Source: Micromussa lordhowensis (taxonomy: Eukaryota; Cnidaria; Anthozoa; Scleractinia; Lobophylliidae). Taken from it: a stretch of 64,000 bases of DNA. Positions 34,901 to 44,084 of this stretch are shown piece after piece; positions within the stretch are counted from its first letter, which is position 1; each line of letters starts with the position of its first letter. The DNA is taken from NCBI GenBank assembly GCA_964020085.1, contig OZ026603.1:26819889-26883888 (forward strand), given 5' to 3'. The notes below the pieces were generated by a model that worked only from the letters and a program-made list of their open reading frames with translations, made no database searches and was not told the origin of the DNA. The position numbers were made by a program, and so were the translations under genes.

Positions 34901-35013
34901 CGGCCAGGATCCTAGATCGGTTTTTGCTTTTGGCGTCAGTTGTAATTGGTTCTGTCTCAGCGATGGCCATTTTTCTGCAATCTCCTCGCATCCGGGGACT
35001 GTTTATTCCGTAA
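22826..35013 (+). CDS. Nicotinic acetylcholine receptor alpha-type subunit (nAChR-2), complete
   Basis: A pentameric ligand-gated channel subunit. Exons 22826-22904, 27444-27592, 29252-29296, 30309-30418, 32048-32366, 33042-33300 and 34400-35013 join with matching phases into 524 residues. It has a signal peptide, an N-terminal helix ([17 protein letters not shown]), loop A WVPD, a Cys-loop ([15 protein letters not shown]), loop B ASWSYD, vicinal cysteines, M1-M3, a charged cytoplasmic loop and M4. It is oddly built for an acetylcholine receptor: around the CC pair (ENDCCDLPV) both usual loop-C tyrosines are missing. Loop F is enlarged and basic ([10 protein letters not shown] and further Lys/Arg). 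M2 keeps Leu at 9' and Glu at -1', so a cation pore is expected, but the ligand is uncertain. It is a tandem paralogue of nAChR-1. Confidence 0.93.
22905..26980 (+). other. Large first intron of nAChR-2
   Basis: About 4.5 kb in all (to 27443). This part has low-complexity runs (poly-G near 25485) and no recognisable exon on either strand. As a first intron it could hold regulatory sequence, but I see no specific site. Confidence 0.45.
26718..26828. mobile_element. Palindromic element in nAChR-2 intron 1
   Basis: Arms TCGATTTCTATGCGTGATAG and CTATCACGCGATAGAAATC flank GACTCGGGCTGCCCCACTCGTC. The outer segments AAGATTAT and ATAATCT extend the palindrome. Confidence 0.6.
26985..27353. mobile_element. 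MITE family 1, copy 2
   Basis: It shares GTGTGGACGGTAGGCC, GTTTGAAGAGCG and CGCCGGAGAAATT with the copies at 10062-10433 and 59690-59987. It lies only about 90 bp before the acceptor of nAChR-2 exon 2. The 76-110-residue frames over it are repeat artefacts. Confidence 0.7.
27444..27592 (+). CDS. nAChR-2 exon 2 (N-terminal helix)
   Basis: The exon completes a split Glu codon and ends in phase 0 before GTAAGG. It encodes [24 protein letters not shown] and then the first strands. The acceptor ends CCACAG. Confidence 0.93.
27593..29251 (+). other. nAChR-2 intron 2
   Basis: No exon seen. A segment at about 27765-28020 begins TGTGTTCACACTTGG and ends with a GGTGAACAGAGCC-like segment; it may be an imperfect MITE, with no clear target duplication. 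Confidence 0.35.
29252..29296 (+). CDS. nAChR-2 exon 3 (45 nt)
   Basis: Encodes [15 protein letters not shown]. It has the same length and phase as nAChR-1 exon 3, with acceptor TTACAG and donor GTGAGA. Confidence 0.95.
29918..30243 (+). mobile_element. Full-length tRNA-derived SINE with 13-bp target-site duplication
   Basis: The body is 29931-30230 (300 bp). Direct repeats TTTATCGAGTGAA at 29918-29930 and 30231-30243 are identical. The head is tRNA-like: an A-box region TGGCCTCATGGTTAGTGCGC, then a B box GGGTTCGAGCCC about 35 bases later. The tail ends in TTACC repeats. It sits in an nAChR-2 intron in sense orientation and looks young. Confidence 0.88.
30309..30418 (+). CDS. nAChR-2 exon 4 (110 nt, loop A)
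   Basis: Encodes [16 protein letters not shown] and [12 protein letters not shown]. Length and phases are identical to nAChR-1 exon 4. Confidence 0.95.
30470..30784. repeat. (CTGT)n satellite with a 48-bp higher-order minisatellite
   Basis: Four 48-bp units begin at 30560, 30608, 30656 and 30704, each starting CAGTCTGCCCGACTGACTGT and ending in CTGT repeats. The simple repeat is interrupted on both sides. The open frames here (16-residue period) are artefacts. Confidence 0.88.
30785..30880 (-). mobile_element. (AAC)n run, possible LINE tail in reverse
   Basis: (AAC)n at 30785-30810 is followed by AATATTTTATTAT, which resembles a reversed LINE 3' end with a (GTT)n tail. It is short and lacks a coding part. 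Confidence 0.35.
30886..31075. repeat. Second (CTGT)n-rich block
   Basis: Degenerate CTGT/CCGT repeat without the clear 48-bp period. It was probably once continuous with the block at 30470-30784. Confidence 0.75.
31398..31465 (+). other. Decayed tRNA-like sequence
   Basis: TGGTCTGTTGGTCAGCGCG resembles an A box and GGTCGAGAATTCAA a B box, with roughly tRNA spacing. I see no convincing acceptor stem. It is more likely a SINE or tRNA relic than a working tRNA. Confidence 0.3.
31505..31700. mobile_element. MITE family 2, copy 2
   Basis: It has GAAAGACCGTGTTTGACCAC and GCGGAGTATTTTTTACG, ending near AATATCTTCTCAATCGAAAC. The layout is that of the element at 14345-14550. Confidence 0.65.
32048..32366 (+). 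CDS. nAChR-2 exon 5 (Cys-loop, loop B, loop F)
   Basis: 319 nt, 21 more than nAChR-1 exon 5; the extra length lies in a basic loop-F stretch after VIDLRERRG. It has the Cys-loop [15 protein letters not shown] and ASWSYD. The acceptor is TTTACAG and the donor GTGAGC, in phase 0. Confidence 0.94.
32764..32963. other. Assembly gap, 200 N
   Basis: Exactly 200 N, a placeholder length, inside nAChR-2 intron 5. The exons on both sides join in phase, so no coding exon need be missing. Confidence 0.98.
33042..33300 (+). CDS. nAChR-2 exon 6 (loop C, M1, M2)
   Basis: 259 nt, the same as in nAChR-1. It encodes [13 protein letters not shown], then M1 and M2 ([18 protein letters not shown]). The 9' residue is Leu, 2' is Gly and 16' is Glu. 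The donor is GTAAGA. Confidence 0.95.
33558..33923. mobile_element. 344-bp insertion with 11-bp target-site duplication
   Basis: TTTATTATTAT occurs at 33558-33568 and 33913-33923, but only once in the other repeat copies. The insert has internal inverted repeats TTTTTGTGATATCCGGAATAA and its complement (33805-33825, 33866-33886), and a hairpin near 33638-33681 with arms AGATTATTCACT and AGTGAATAATCT. No coding capacity. Confidence 0.75.
33943..34133. mobile_element. 181-bp foldback MITE with 5-bp target-site duplication
   Basis: CTTAG at 33943-33947 and 34129-34133 flanks the insert. The arms are complementary over about 75 bp, starting GCGTTCCTTTGG and ending CCAAAGGAACGC, rich in GATCCGGATC. 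It would fold into one long hairpin. Confidence 0.82.
34400..35013 (+). CDS. nAChR-2 exon 7 (M3, cytoplasmic loop, M4, stop)
   Basis: The exon completes an Ala codon after acceptor TTTTGCAG. M3 is [17 protein letters not shown]. The cytoplasmic loop is highly charged, and M4 ([18 protein letters not shown]) is followed by a short tail and a TAA stop. Confidence 0.95.
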
Positions 35014-35334
35014 CAGAGGGCCCGCTGTGATTGATGGAAAGACGCCAGAGATAGCTAGAAACGGCAAGATGTTACTGTGTTTTGTAACTTGCCTTTATTG
35101 AACAAAAGTGGTCGTGGTTAACAGAAAACCGCAATGCACCATGACCATCTTCGACGCAGACGTTTTAAAGATTTGGGTGTGAATTTGTGTGCTTCTTACA
35201 AAAAGTGTGAACGCTTAAAAGAAAGCCAACGCGTCGCTTCAAACAGACATTTTGAGAGAAAAAAAAGGCCGAGAGAAAATCGCTACACGAAACAAGCGTT
35301 TCAATTGGCGTCTGCGCCAACGCTCTCTCTATAA

Positions 35335-35340
35335 AATAAA
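35335..35340 (+). promoter_or_regulatory. Candidate polyadenylation signal of nAChR-2
   Basis: AATAAA lies 322 bases after the stop. Another lies at 35679-35684. Confidence 0.35.
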
Positions 35341-35344
35341 CTAT

Positions 35345-38300
35345 GCAAAGCCGATTTTTGGGAAAACATTTAACTTGCAGTGAAAAGAACATTGCTGATT
35401 CAGCAGCACGTGAAGATGTACGTGCGAAAGGATCAATTGTGAAAACTTTCACTCCGACATTTATGGACCTAATTCCCTTATTCTTCTTGAACGCAGATTC
35501 AAGCGATGGCTACTGTACAAGAACTGAAGCTTGAACAATAACAACAAACAACATTTGAGTCCCTGAGGGTCGAATGTTTCCCCCCCCCCCCCCTCCGCGT
35601 CCACCCACCACCAACAGCGCTTATTGTGGAAATCAAGACAAGACGGACTTCAATTCGTCTCTCCCCTTTTTTTGAGCAATAAAACAAACTCATTTTCGTC
35701 CCTGGCCTCTACCCCTCGTAATCTGCAAAAGTTCATCACTACATCTAAGGATGAGGACATTGTTTGGTAGTTAGAGCTTAGGAGCTAATTGAAAATTGGA
35801 TCTTACTTTTTTTTGGTTGGAAGAGGTAAAGATATTTTGTTCCTGTTGCTGTGAAAGGGATCAGATATACCTTAGCAGAGAGTCTATGTCGTCCTTAAAT
35901 ACGAAGAATCCGTGCGAAAAATAGAGCGAATTCTCAAACCAAAAGATTAGCAACTATGAAAAATCCCTCATGTAGAAATAGCTTTTTATGATGCGGTGCA
36001 TTTATGCTGCCTTGTGCAGTGTATTATTTGCCATATGATAAATGTACATAGCCGCCTAAATATTTCATATAAGAGTTGTATTAGTCATATCAAGAGCTGC
36101 TATGAGTAGATTTCTAGTTTTCCACCAGACTTTGATTTTACGAGAAAGTAATGTTATAAAAATAGATTCTAACCCAACAAAGGAGTTTTATCTAGAACTC
36201 AATTATTTTTGAAAATCAATGCATATATGGTAGATTGTATCGTTATTGAAGATTTCAATATTCTTACATTTTAAGCTTACATCCGCCAGTCTACATGACA
36301 GCTAAAGAACAAAGTTTTTAGTGTTGAGCTGTGTCGGCTTGCCGCACATCAGCTGGCAGACTCATATAGCCGGCATCGTTTAAATACATCTGCAATAGTC
36401 ACAAGACAAGAAGACGCTGTGACAGAAAATAAATTCGGTGTTTCAGGACATGCAAAGCGTGGGGGGACCTCGTGAATGCGGGTTTGTCACGCAATCTTCA
36501 GGGTAAGAATTGCGTGACGGGGCGAACGGGTGACGCACAGAGAACAAGGATGATGTGGGTTAGGGAGGAGGGGGTGGGAGGGCGCCGGATATCTTAGGCA
36601 TGATTTTAAACTGCATTGGAAGACGACCAGTCCAAAATTCAAAGCTTACGAACTATTAATCCTTTATATAAACGTGTCCAGAAATGAGCAATATTTATGC
36701 TAAGGAGTGTTTCACTTCTATAGTTTTCACCTCCTCCCCTCCTCTCCCCTTCCCACGGACACGGGATGGATGTTGTATTAACCACCCCTGGGCACACAGA
36801 AAGAGACAATTCCCAACCCCTCCGAACTGCTTTTTTTCAGAAGTTGGGAAAGACTCAAATGAGAGATGTCGTGCTGCACACTCGAAATAGAATCCTGAAA
36901 TTACAAGGCCGAGAGAGAAATCCTTCAAATTCACTAAATATCTCTTGCCACTGGCAAAAACGAAATCGCAATTAAACGATGTTTAATACCCTGTTAAATT
37001 ACAAAACTTGTGTTTATAATGCCAAGAAATTGAAGAGTTTTGACACCGAAAGGCGGAAAAGTAACATTTTGCCATGGGCTCGCTCGTGCTGTAAAATATT
37101 CACACCTCGCGAAATGAAACCAGCATTTTTCGGACCGGGTTTCAGACTGCAGCATTCGTTTGTTTATCCCTGAGTAGGCTCAACTGCTTGTACTGATGTT
37201 CATTGCCTTGTGTTTGTTTACAGTAAGTACCTCGAATGAAAGAACTTTTTCGTGACAAACCGGTTCATAACCTTGCCGGAAAAGCTATAGAATGTATACA
37301 GGGCTCTACACGTGGTTCAAATTGAATTCGATCGGCACGTCTGCATTGGATGCAGATTTCCAAATATGTTTCTTTTAAAACAGAACTCTAAAATCCAACC
37401 ATCATAACTACGAAACTTAATAATCTAAATGCATGAAATTATAAAGCTTACAAATTCAGGCTCTTGCGTTAAAGCAAATTTTAGACTATAATAAACCAAA
37501 ATAACATCAAGATCGACTCTAGCACGACATGCGTGTATTGAATTACAATTATTGTACTATTTACAATTACACCTACCTTCTAATGTAGCATTCCAAGATA
37601 AGTTTCATTGAAGGTCATCGATATTCCAGCGAAAAACTCAACGGGGCTAGAAGCCGTTGTGTCCGCATTTCCTATGAGTCCTTGCGCGTGCACTTGGTTG
37701 GATTTGCCCTACCCCTCTACCCTCGAGACGAAGAAGACGTAAAACGGGGGAGGGGATGGGAGAGCGCGGATGGAGGGAGGGGTGACTGGAAGAGAGCTCC
37801 TCGCGGATTTTCGGAACCGCGAGAGAGCCGCGAAGTCTCGAAGCGGCGAGAAAGAAAAACCTCTCGTTAGCTTGGACTTGAATCTCACTTTCATGCAGAC
37901 GCCAGGGTCAAGATCTGACCCTCGGGCTCGGATTGGTTTATACTTTTACAAATACGCAAATCCATATAATTGGTTCGTTTGATTGGTAATACCGAGGGGA
38001 CGGTGGGGATCTCTGCCACTACACTTTGCCAATCTTTACCAGGGAAGGAAATTGTTTGCAAAATACTTCAGTTCTCAGTTTATTCACGTTCAAGACTCGC
38101 CTGTGTTTGACATGGATTATGTTTCTGAAAGTGTCTTCGAAGAAATTTTGACTTCGGTACTCGAGTAGTCTTTTTTCGATTGCGCTAGCATCATTTTTGG
38201 CATAATTTAGCAAACCGAGCATAATTTTTAGCTCTTATCTAAATTTAGCATTGCTAGCATAATCATTTTTCTTTTCATGATCGAAGCAGCTATATTTACA

Positions 38301-38540
38301 GGACGAACACTTACACTACTTACAGTACTAACATTATACTTACATTCACACTCACACTGTACATGCTCCTTACACTACCAGAAGCTGACACTACTTATAC
38401 TTACCCTATTTATTCCTGCACTAGTCACAATACATATATTACAATACGATCACGCTATAATTAAATTACAATACATAAGAGCAAAATAAAAAATATGACA
38501 ATATGCTCCTAATAACACTGCTAGCATAATCTGGCTTTTC
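35345..38540. other. Intergenic, nothing recognised
   Basis: It contains a poly-C run near 35581-35593 and a CACTTACACTACTTACA-type low-complexity stretch near 38300-38400. No exon, RNA gene or clear transposon boundary is visible. Confidence 0.35.
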
Positions 38541-38572
38541 TGACCTTCACGAAATGACGTAATTTCGTTTTG

Positions 38573-38822
38573 GATATACTTCTTTTACCTGTTCTGTTTC
38601 TAAAACTTCTGTTACCGTTGTTTCCTGGCCGCCTGGGATCATGGCGATGTTACTTGGTTTTAGGCCCCGCGCATACGGCTCGGTAAAAAGGTCAAATGCG
38701 TTGATCTGAGCACTTCCCAAGTTCCTTTTCAAATAGTTCAGCAGCTTACAATGTCGTACAGAGAGCTTCAATCTCCGGGGAGCGTTTATTGAAACCGTCT
38801 TTAAGAGCGAATTCACCTAAAT
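38573..38822 (-). other. Possible orphan coding exon
   Basis: On the minus strand an acceptor-like TTTAG precedes an open frame starting VNSLLKTVSINAPRRLKL and ending ETEQ at a GTAAAA donor-like site. The frame stays open past the donor for 15 more codons. I recognise no family and find no partner exons. It may be an exon, a transposon fragment or chance. Confidence 0.22.
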
Positions 38823-39064
38823 TATACCCCCACCGTAGCACAAGAGGAAGGGTTGCTGAAACCCCTCCAGGTTATGACGTCATATGACGTCAAAAGACGC
38901 CATATGACCCGCCATCTAGGATCTACCATCTTTTCTTAAAAAGTCAAGAAACAATGGAAATTAAACCAAAATCAAGCCAGGATGCTTAGAAATGAAGAAA
39001 ACGGCGGTTCCAATCAGCGTTGTTCCTTGTTTTGTCTTTATTCGTCCTATACTGTCTTTTTTTG

Positions 39065-39382
39065 CTAAAGGCGGGGGTTAACATGAAGGCCGTAATTTTG
39101 CTGGGTATTATGTTTGGTGATTTTTGGGTATATTTGGGGATAAATAGTTTTCTCAAAGGATTAGTAAAATAGGAAATTTTGAAGGTTTGATTTTGTTTTA
39201 ATTATAATTTAAAGTTAAAAATTGGTAGATGTATACCAAACAGTTGTCCACCAACCTGGGGTGCCCTTCGAGGGCGTTCAACTGTCTGGTGGTGTTCCAA
39301 AACTTTTTTTCCTTTTAATCCCTCTTTAAACTTCCTAAAATTTCACTTAAATTCATGTTAACGCCAACCCTGCCCCTTTAAA
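39065..39382. mobile_element. Decayed relative of the 3650-4066 TTAA element
   Basis: It shares GGCGGGGGTTAACATGAAGG at the left, a TACCAAACAGTTG block, TCAACTGTCTGGTGGTG, and a degraded right end TTCATGTTAACGCC ending CTTTAA. It is shorter and more diverged. Confidence 0.6.
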
Positions 39383-39563
39383 AATACGGTGGAATAAGTT
39401 TTGATGCAAGGAACATCATGATAATTTAGAGAAACGAGCATAATCCGGGCATAATTTCCAAACATTTTGAGCAGCGCTTGGAGCATAATATACCAGTTTT
39501 ACGAGCACAGTCGACTTAAAATGATAAACGATCTTATGCATTTTTTGTTAAGGTCTTAGGCAG

Positions 39564-39683
39564 GACTTAGCGACTGATCTGAAGCAAAAAGTGAACGCTG
39601 GAGATGAGGCGATATTTGAACACACACCCACGGTTCAAAAAGCAGGTTTAATCTACTGGGTTACATTAATATCGAATACCCAG
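39564..39683 (+). other. Possible orphan exon (40 codons)
   Basis: An acceptor-like TTAGGCAG and a donor CAG/GTAAGA flank 120 nt open in only one frame (DLATDLKQKVNAGDE...). A second candidate at 39990-40099 (acceptor CTCCTTCAG, donor AAAG/GTAAAG) has compatible length, but phase 0 joining soon gives a stop. No family recognised. Confidence 0.22.
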
Positions 39684-40599
39684 GTAAGATCAGTGGGTAA
39701 GTTCAATTAAACGCGCGCTGCCGGGTTGTTCCAAAGCTGGTTAATGCTAACCTAGGATTGAAAGTTAACCGAAATTAGTTTTTCATTAAGCTAAATACCA
39801 TTCACATTTAAATAAAGTCTTTTCAGGGGTAGGGTCGATAGTTTTTCAGCGCGGCTCATTCTTGGTTAAAAAGCTAGCGGCTAGCGGACGATGTTTAGTT
39901 ACTTTGTGAAAGAGGATAATGATATTTAGTTCTTCAGTTTTGTAAACAAATCATTTTGTATATCTCCAAACCAACTCTCCTTCAGACAAGACGCAAGACC
40001 AACCGTTGTCCGTATGGCCTAAGGAAGGTAACGCCGCTCTGCGAGACAAGAAAAGTAGAAGAGTGGTGAATTTGTGGAAAGTGGTCAAAGAACGAAAGGT
40101 AAAGTGATGGAAACTCATTTAACTCAAGCTTGCCTACGTAAATTTCACCAGCAATTACACAAAACGTAGCTCAGTTATTTAAGATTAAGAGAATAAATTT
40201 TGGCCGGGCACAAGAACGGCTTTTCAAACTTATTCGGCGTGTCACGTCAATCTCCTTCCGAGATTTCCCGCTACTATTAGAGAGTCCTAAAAGTGAAACG
40301 AGGATCTGGGAACTACATTTACTCAGATCCCCTGGTTGGCTGCACACGGCTCGTGACCTCAGAGGGACAAGCCCAGCTAATGATATCGAACTGGGTGGGC
40401 AACAACGAGGTCGTTATGCATGATCACGCACCAGGACTAGGGTCTGACCCGTCTTTCTCTTGAGTGAGCTACAGTCTCACTCCTTAGAACAGTGTCGGCA
40501 GGAAGACAAACTAATCATGAGGTCTATTTCTCAAACTCATTAATAATTCATCAAGTTCAAACGAAGGAAATCATGACCGTGACGGTGTCTGGATATCTG

Positions 40600-41045
40600 A
40601 TCTTAATTAACATAGCTTTTTTTACGATTTCTATTTCTCCGTCTTTTTGTTAGCTTTAGTTTCTATTGAGAAGATACATGTATATCACTCAGGACGGTTT
40701 GACAAATTTCCAAACACCTGTGCATTGTATTTTCAACTCTCTTCTAGGTGTTTGGAAATGGGGTGATATTATTACATCAACATCACTTGCCTCTTGTGCA
40801 AGCAAAGGACAGAATCCACTAGCCCAACTGCAAAATCTACTAGCCTTGGGCTATCAATACGAATTTCAGTCATTGCATGCTCCACGTTTCTCCTTAGTTT
40901 TAGCTTCGAGCTTTAAGCCTGTGTTTGACCACATTTCTAAACACCTTGAACCTCGTCAAAAATACTCCGCTGCGAGTCGTATTTTCAACTCTCTTCTCAG
41001 TGTTTGGAAATGTGGTCAAAGATGATCTTTCGTGTTTGATATATT
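40600..41045. mobile_element. MITE family 2, composite copy
   Basis: It contains two foldback units: GTTTGACAAATTTCCAAACACC with GGTGTTTGGAAATG near 40690-40757, and GTTTGACCACATTTCTAAACACC with GTGTTTGGAAATGTGGTC near 40923-41020. Terminal segments resemble the copies at 14345 and 31505. It may be one element inserted into another. Confidence 0.6.
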
Positions 41046-41917
41046 ACATAAAGCACTCATTGGGAATATGCTAAACCCATGCAGATAGCAACTAGAGATT
41101 ACCATCCAAAACAATTCACACATTGGGCCCCTGCAAGCAATACTTACAAATTCAGTACAGTTTTTATGCAAAAACTGAACTGGACCTCACTTCCTTCTGA
41201 AGTGATAGACCAACCGAGTGCTGAGGCGTTTAGAGCCAGTCTAATCCCAAACGTGACTTTGCATTAATTTTTGTTATTTCTTGACTTTTCATAGAAAATA
41301 GTGAAATCCAAGATGGCGGATACGATGACAGGTCAAATGACGTCATAACCAACAAAACTATGGTATCATCTTGTAGAGCATGTAAATTTATTCCGCTGTG
41401 CTGTAACAGAACCAAAACCTAAGTGGGGAGGGGTTTCGTTCACCACTCCTCGTGTCCCACGGTAGGGGTACGAGTTTACTTGTACGTACGTCCGAGGGTT
41501 AAGTTCAACTACCAAGTTTGAAAGGAAAAGTGCTCAACGCAAATAATATATTTGACGTTTTTACCAAATGAATGTCTCGCAAAGGCTCAAAGATTGAAAA
41601 GGGAGGATGAGAACGAGTAAAGAAACAACTTGCACGGAGCAAGATGCAAAAGGTGCGCGTCAGCATGACAGCGGCGTGTGAAGGCAGATCCTCGCGTGCA
41701 AGCGAGGCTACGCCGGGCCGAGGCTTGAGCTGCGCTCCCGTACATTAACCTCTGTCAATCAAAGATAGACACCCAAAGACACTGACCCCCGGTCAGCTGA
41801 ACTCCTACTGACCCCCTATAAAATAAACAGGAAAAGACAATTTAAAAAAGCCTAGGTCTTTCAATAGGACCAGTTCAAGTTCATAGTAAATTGAAGTTTG
41901 CCTGACATTTCTAAGGT
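41046..41917. other. Intergenic, nothing recognised
   Basis: A few GC-richer patches (near 41640-41740) that look repeat-derived. No supported gene. Confidence 0.3.
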
Positions 41918-41999
41918 GACGGCAGCTTTCGAATCTCTTTACGTTGGTCAATTCACTTTATCAACTCAGTTGATAAAACCCAATTATCTTGTTATACTC

Positions 42000-42042
<43 letters not shown>

Positions 42043-42050
42043 CTCTTCTG
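41918..42050 (-). repeat. Half-copy of the 9036-9400 repeat, inverted
   Basis: It matches the complement of the 9040-9150 region: TTTATCAACTCAGTTGATAA, CACCGACGCAGCACCACAG and TTTCTTTAGAAACTT. Confidence 0.7.
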
Positions 42051-44015
42051 ATAGGATTGGTTTACGGAAAATAGAGCACAGAATAAGCTGGAACATCATC
42101 AAGTATGGCATTCGTGCCAACCTGTACCCAATAGAAAGTTAAGCAATGAAAATAACGAAGAAACGCTAGCCATGAAACGAACACACACGCGAGTGACCAC
42201 GGTCGACACTCACACGACACATCAACCGGAAATTAATTTTGGCAACCTTGGGCTTGTATATGAGCTTATATGGCTGTGTTGTTTGCCCCATTACAAGGCC
42301 ATTATTTGCACGCGCAAAGCTTTTAAGAAAGTGGTAAAGGAAACTGAGTAACCCTGAGAATCCGTAGTCTTTTTGACAACCACATGCATCAAGGTGAAGG
42401 TTATTATCCAAAACCATTTTAACTTGGGGAAAATTGGCTAGCGACCTGAACTACCATGCAAAAATCAACTTCCGGTTGATGTTTACGCAAGTGGCCCCGC
42501 AATTAACGGCATCTGTGTTCATTTGCCAGCGTTTTCTTCATTACTTTTATTCCTCTATTGTCTAACGGGAACGAATTAATACTTAATGATATTCCAACTA
42601 GTTCTTTTCTCGATTTTCCGTGAAAAAAAGCTTCACTGTCAATCAAAGGAGACTGATCAGAGTCGCAAATCTCCAACGCATCCCTACCTTGGAAATTTCA
42701 GATGAGTTAAATTTATGAATGAGCGTGAATCGATCCCATTGATAGTTTTGGCTTTACCGATTTTCTTTTTATTGTTGATTTCATATGGGGTCAGTGGCTG
42801 GAGGGTCAGTAGGGTGTCTGTGTTTTGTCGAAACACGTTTTCGCCAAAAAAGGGTATTCTCGCGGGCTCATTGGCCGGGAGAGTTGAAACATTGCAGTGA
42901 CTTCTCCAATCAACCGAAACAAGTGGGAGTGAAGTGGCGATATGATGCCGACCGACGGGCGTTGGCAACCTCACAATACCATTTTCCTTCAAGTAAAATG
43001 GGTACAATATCAATTCACGAAGCTAGAACGTTCTGCGAGGCAGGCAATACTAAATTAATACGATGTAAGGGCCGCCAATGAATTTAATACTCCCGTTGTC
43101 TGTATTTTTATATATAACAGTTTGTAAGATCGCGTCTCGCACGAATGAATATTGTGGCCAAGTGCTAAAGTGCGAAATAAATTAATTTATGCATGTGTCA
43201 GATTATGTTAGCCAATGACCAAATATGGTAACAGAGTAAAATGTATTTCTTTCGTACGAAAGATGGACAAAAGGACAAAAGCTAAAGCTGAACGTGACCG
43301 CCAAGAAATCACGTGATTGCCGAAAAATTCCTTCTATTATTTTGAATTCTCTTCTGGAACATATATGCTGGCCGTCATGTGCCAACGACTTCCGGCGGTG
43401 CGAACAAAGATATCGATGACGTCGCCCGTTGGACTTTGCGATATCGTTATGGTAACAAACGTTATTTCCCAGCATGCTGCACAGTCATCGTTTCTTTTCA
43501 ACACTTTCTCTGAAAATGGAGTGAGTAAAGTGTAACGATAAGCTACTATACTCATTCAAAACACGCCATTCCACCCAAGAACTTCCATTATTCAAACAGC
43601 AATGCATTTCTAAACGTTTCGTCCGACGAAGAATCCTTTTTTCACGAATTCTAGTGGGAGCTGAACGTCTTTTTTAAACTTCGTCTGGTCGATTCATCGC
43701 GACACGCCCGCTGCACGATCGCCATATTGTTGATTTTATTTCACAACTTTGCAGTCGCTAAACCGCAAGACACATACAGGGAGTGAATTTCTCGCCCAGA
43801 GGCGAAAGAAGACCGTTCCGTTTGGAAGTCTACGAAAGCAACAATGGCAAGATAGCAGTATTAATTCTCGATAGCTGGATCTGTTTTGGAGGAGAGATCG
43901 TTAAAGGAAACTACAAGAGTTGCCGCGCTTTACATTTCGGGAGTTGGGGTGGTTAACCGACTAGCTGCTTCAAGGAAGATAAACATTTCAAATAATAACT
44001 TAGGTGTTATTCACC
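42051..44015. other. Upstream region of the PAP2-family gene
   Basis: No recognisable exon. The sequence becomes somewhat richer in CpG between about 43380 and 43780, which may mark the promoter and 5' UTR of the gene starting at 44016. I see no TATA box with good spacing. Confidence 0.3.
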
Positions 44016-44084
44016 ATGACTGGGCGGACTGGAAAACATTTTAGAGGGGATAAGGACCTCATCATTCACGACAAAACTGGAAGG
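44016..44084 (+). CDS. PAP2-family gene exon 1
   Basis: The start CACCATGAC is a fair initiation context. The exon encodes MTGRTGKHFRGDKDLIIHD and ends in phase 0 at AGG/GTAATT. Confidence 0.78.
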
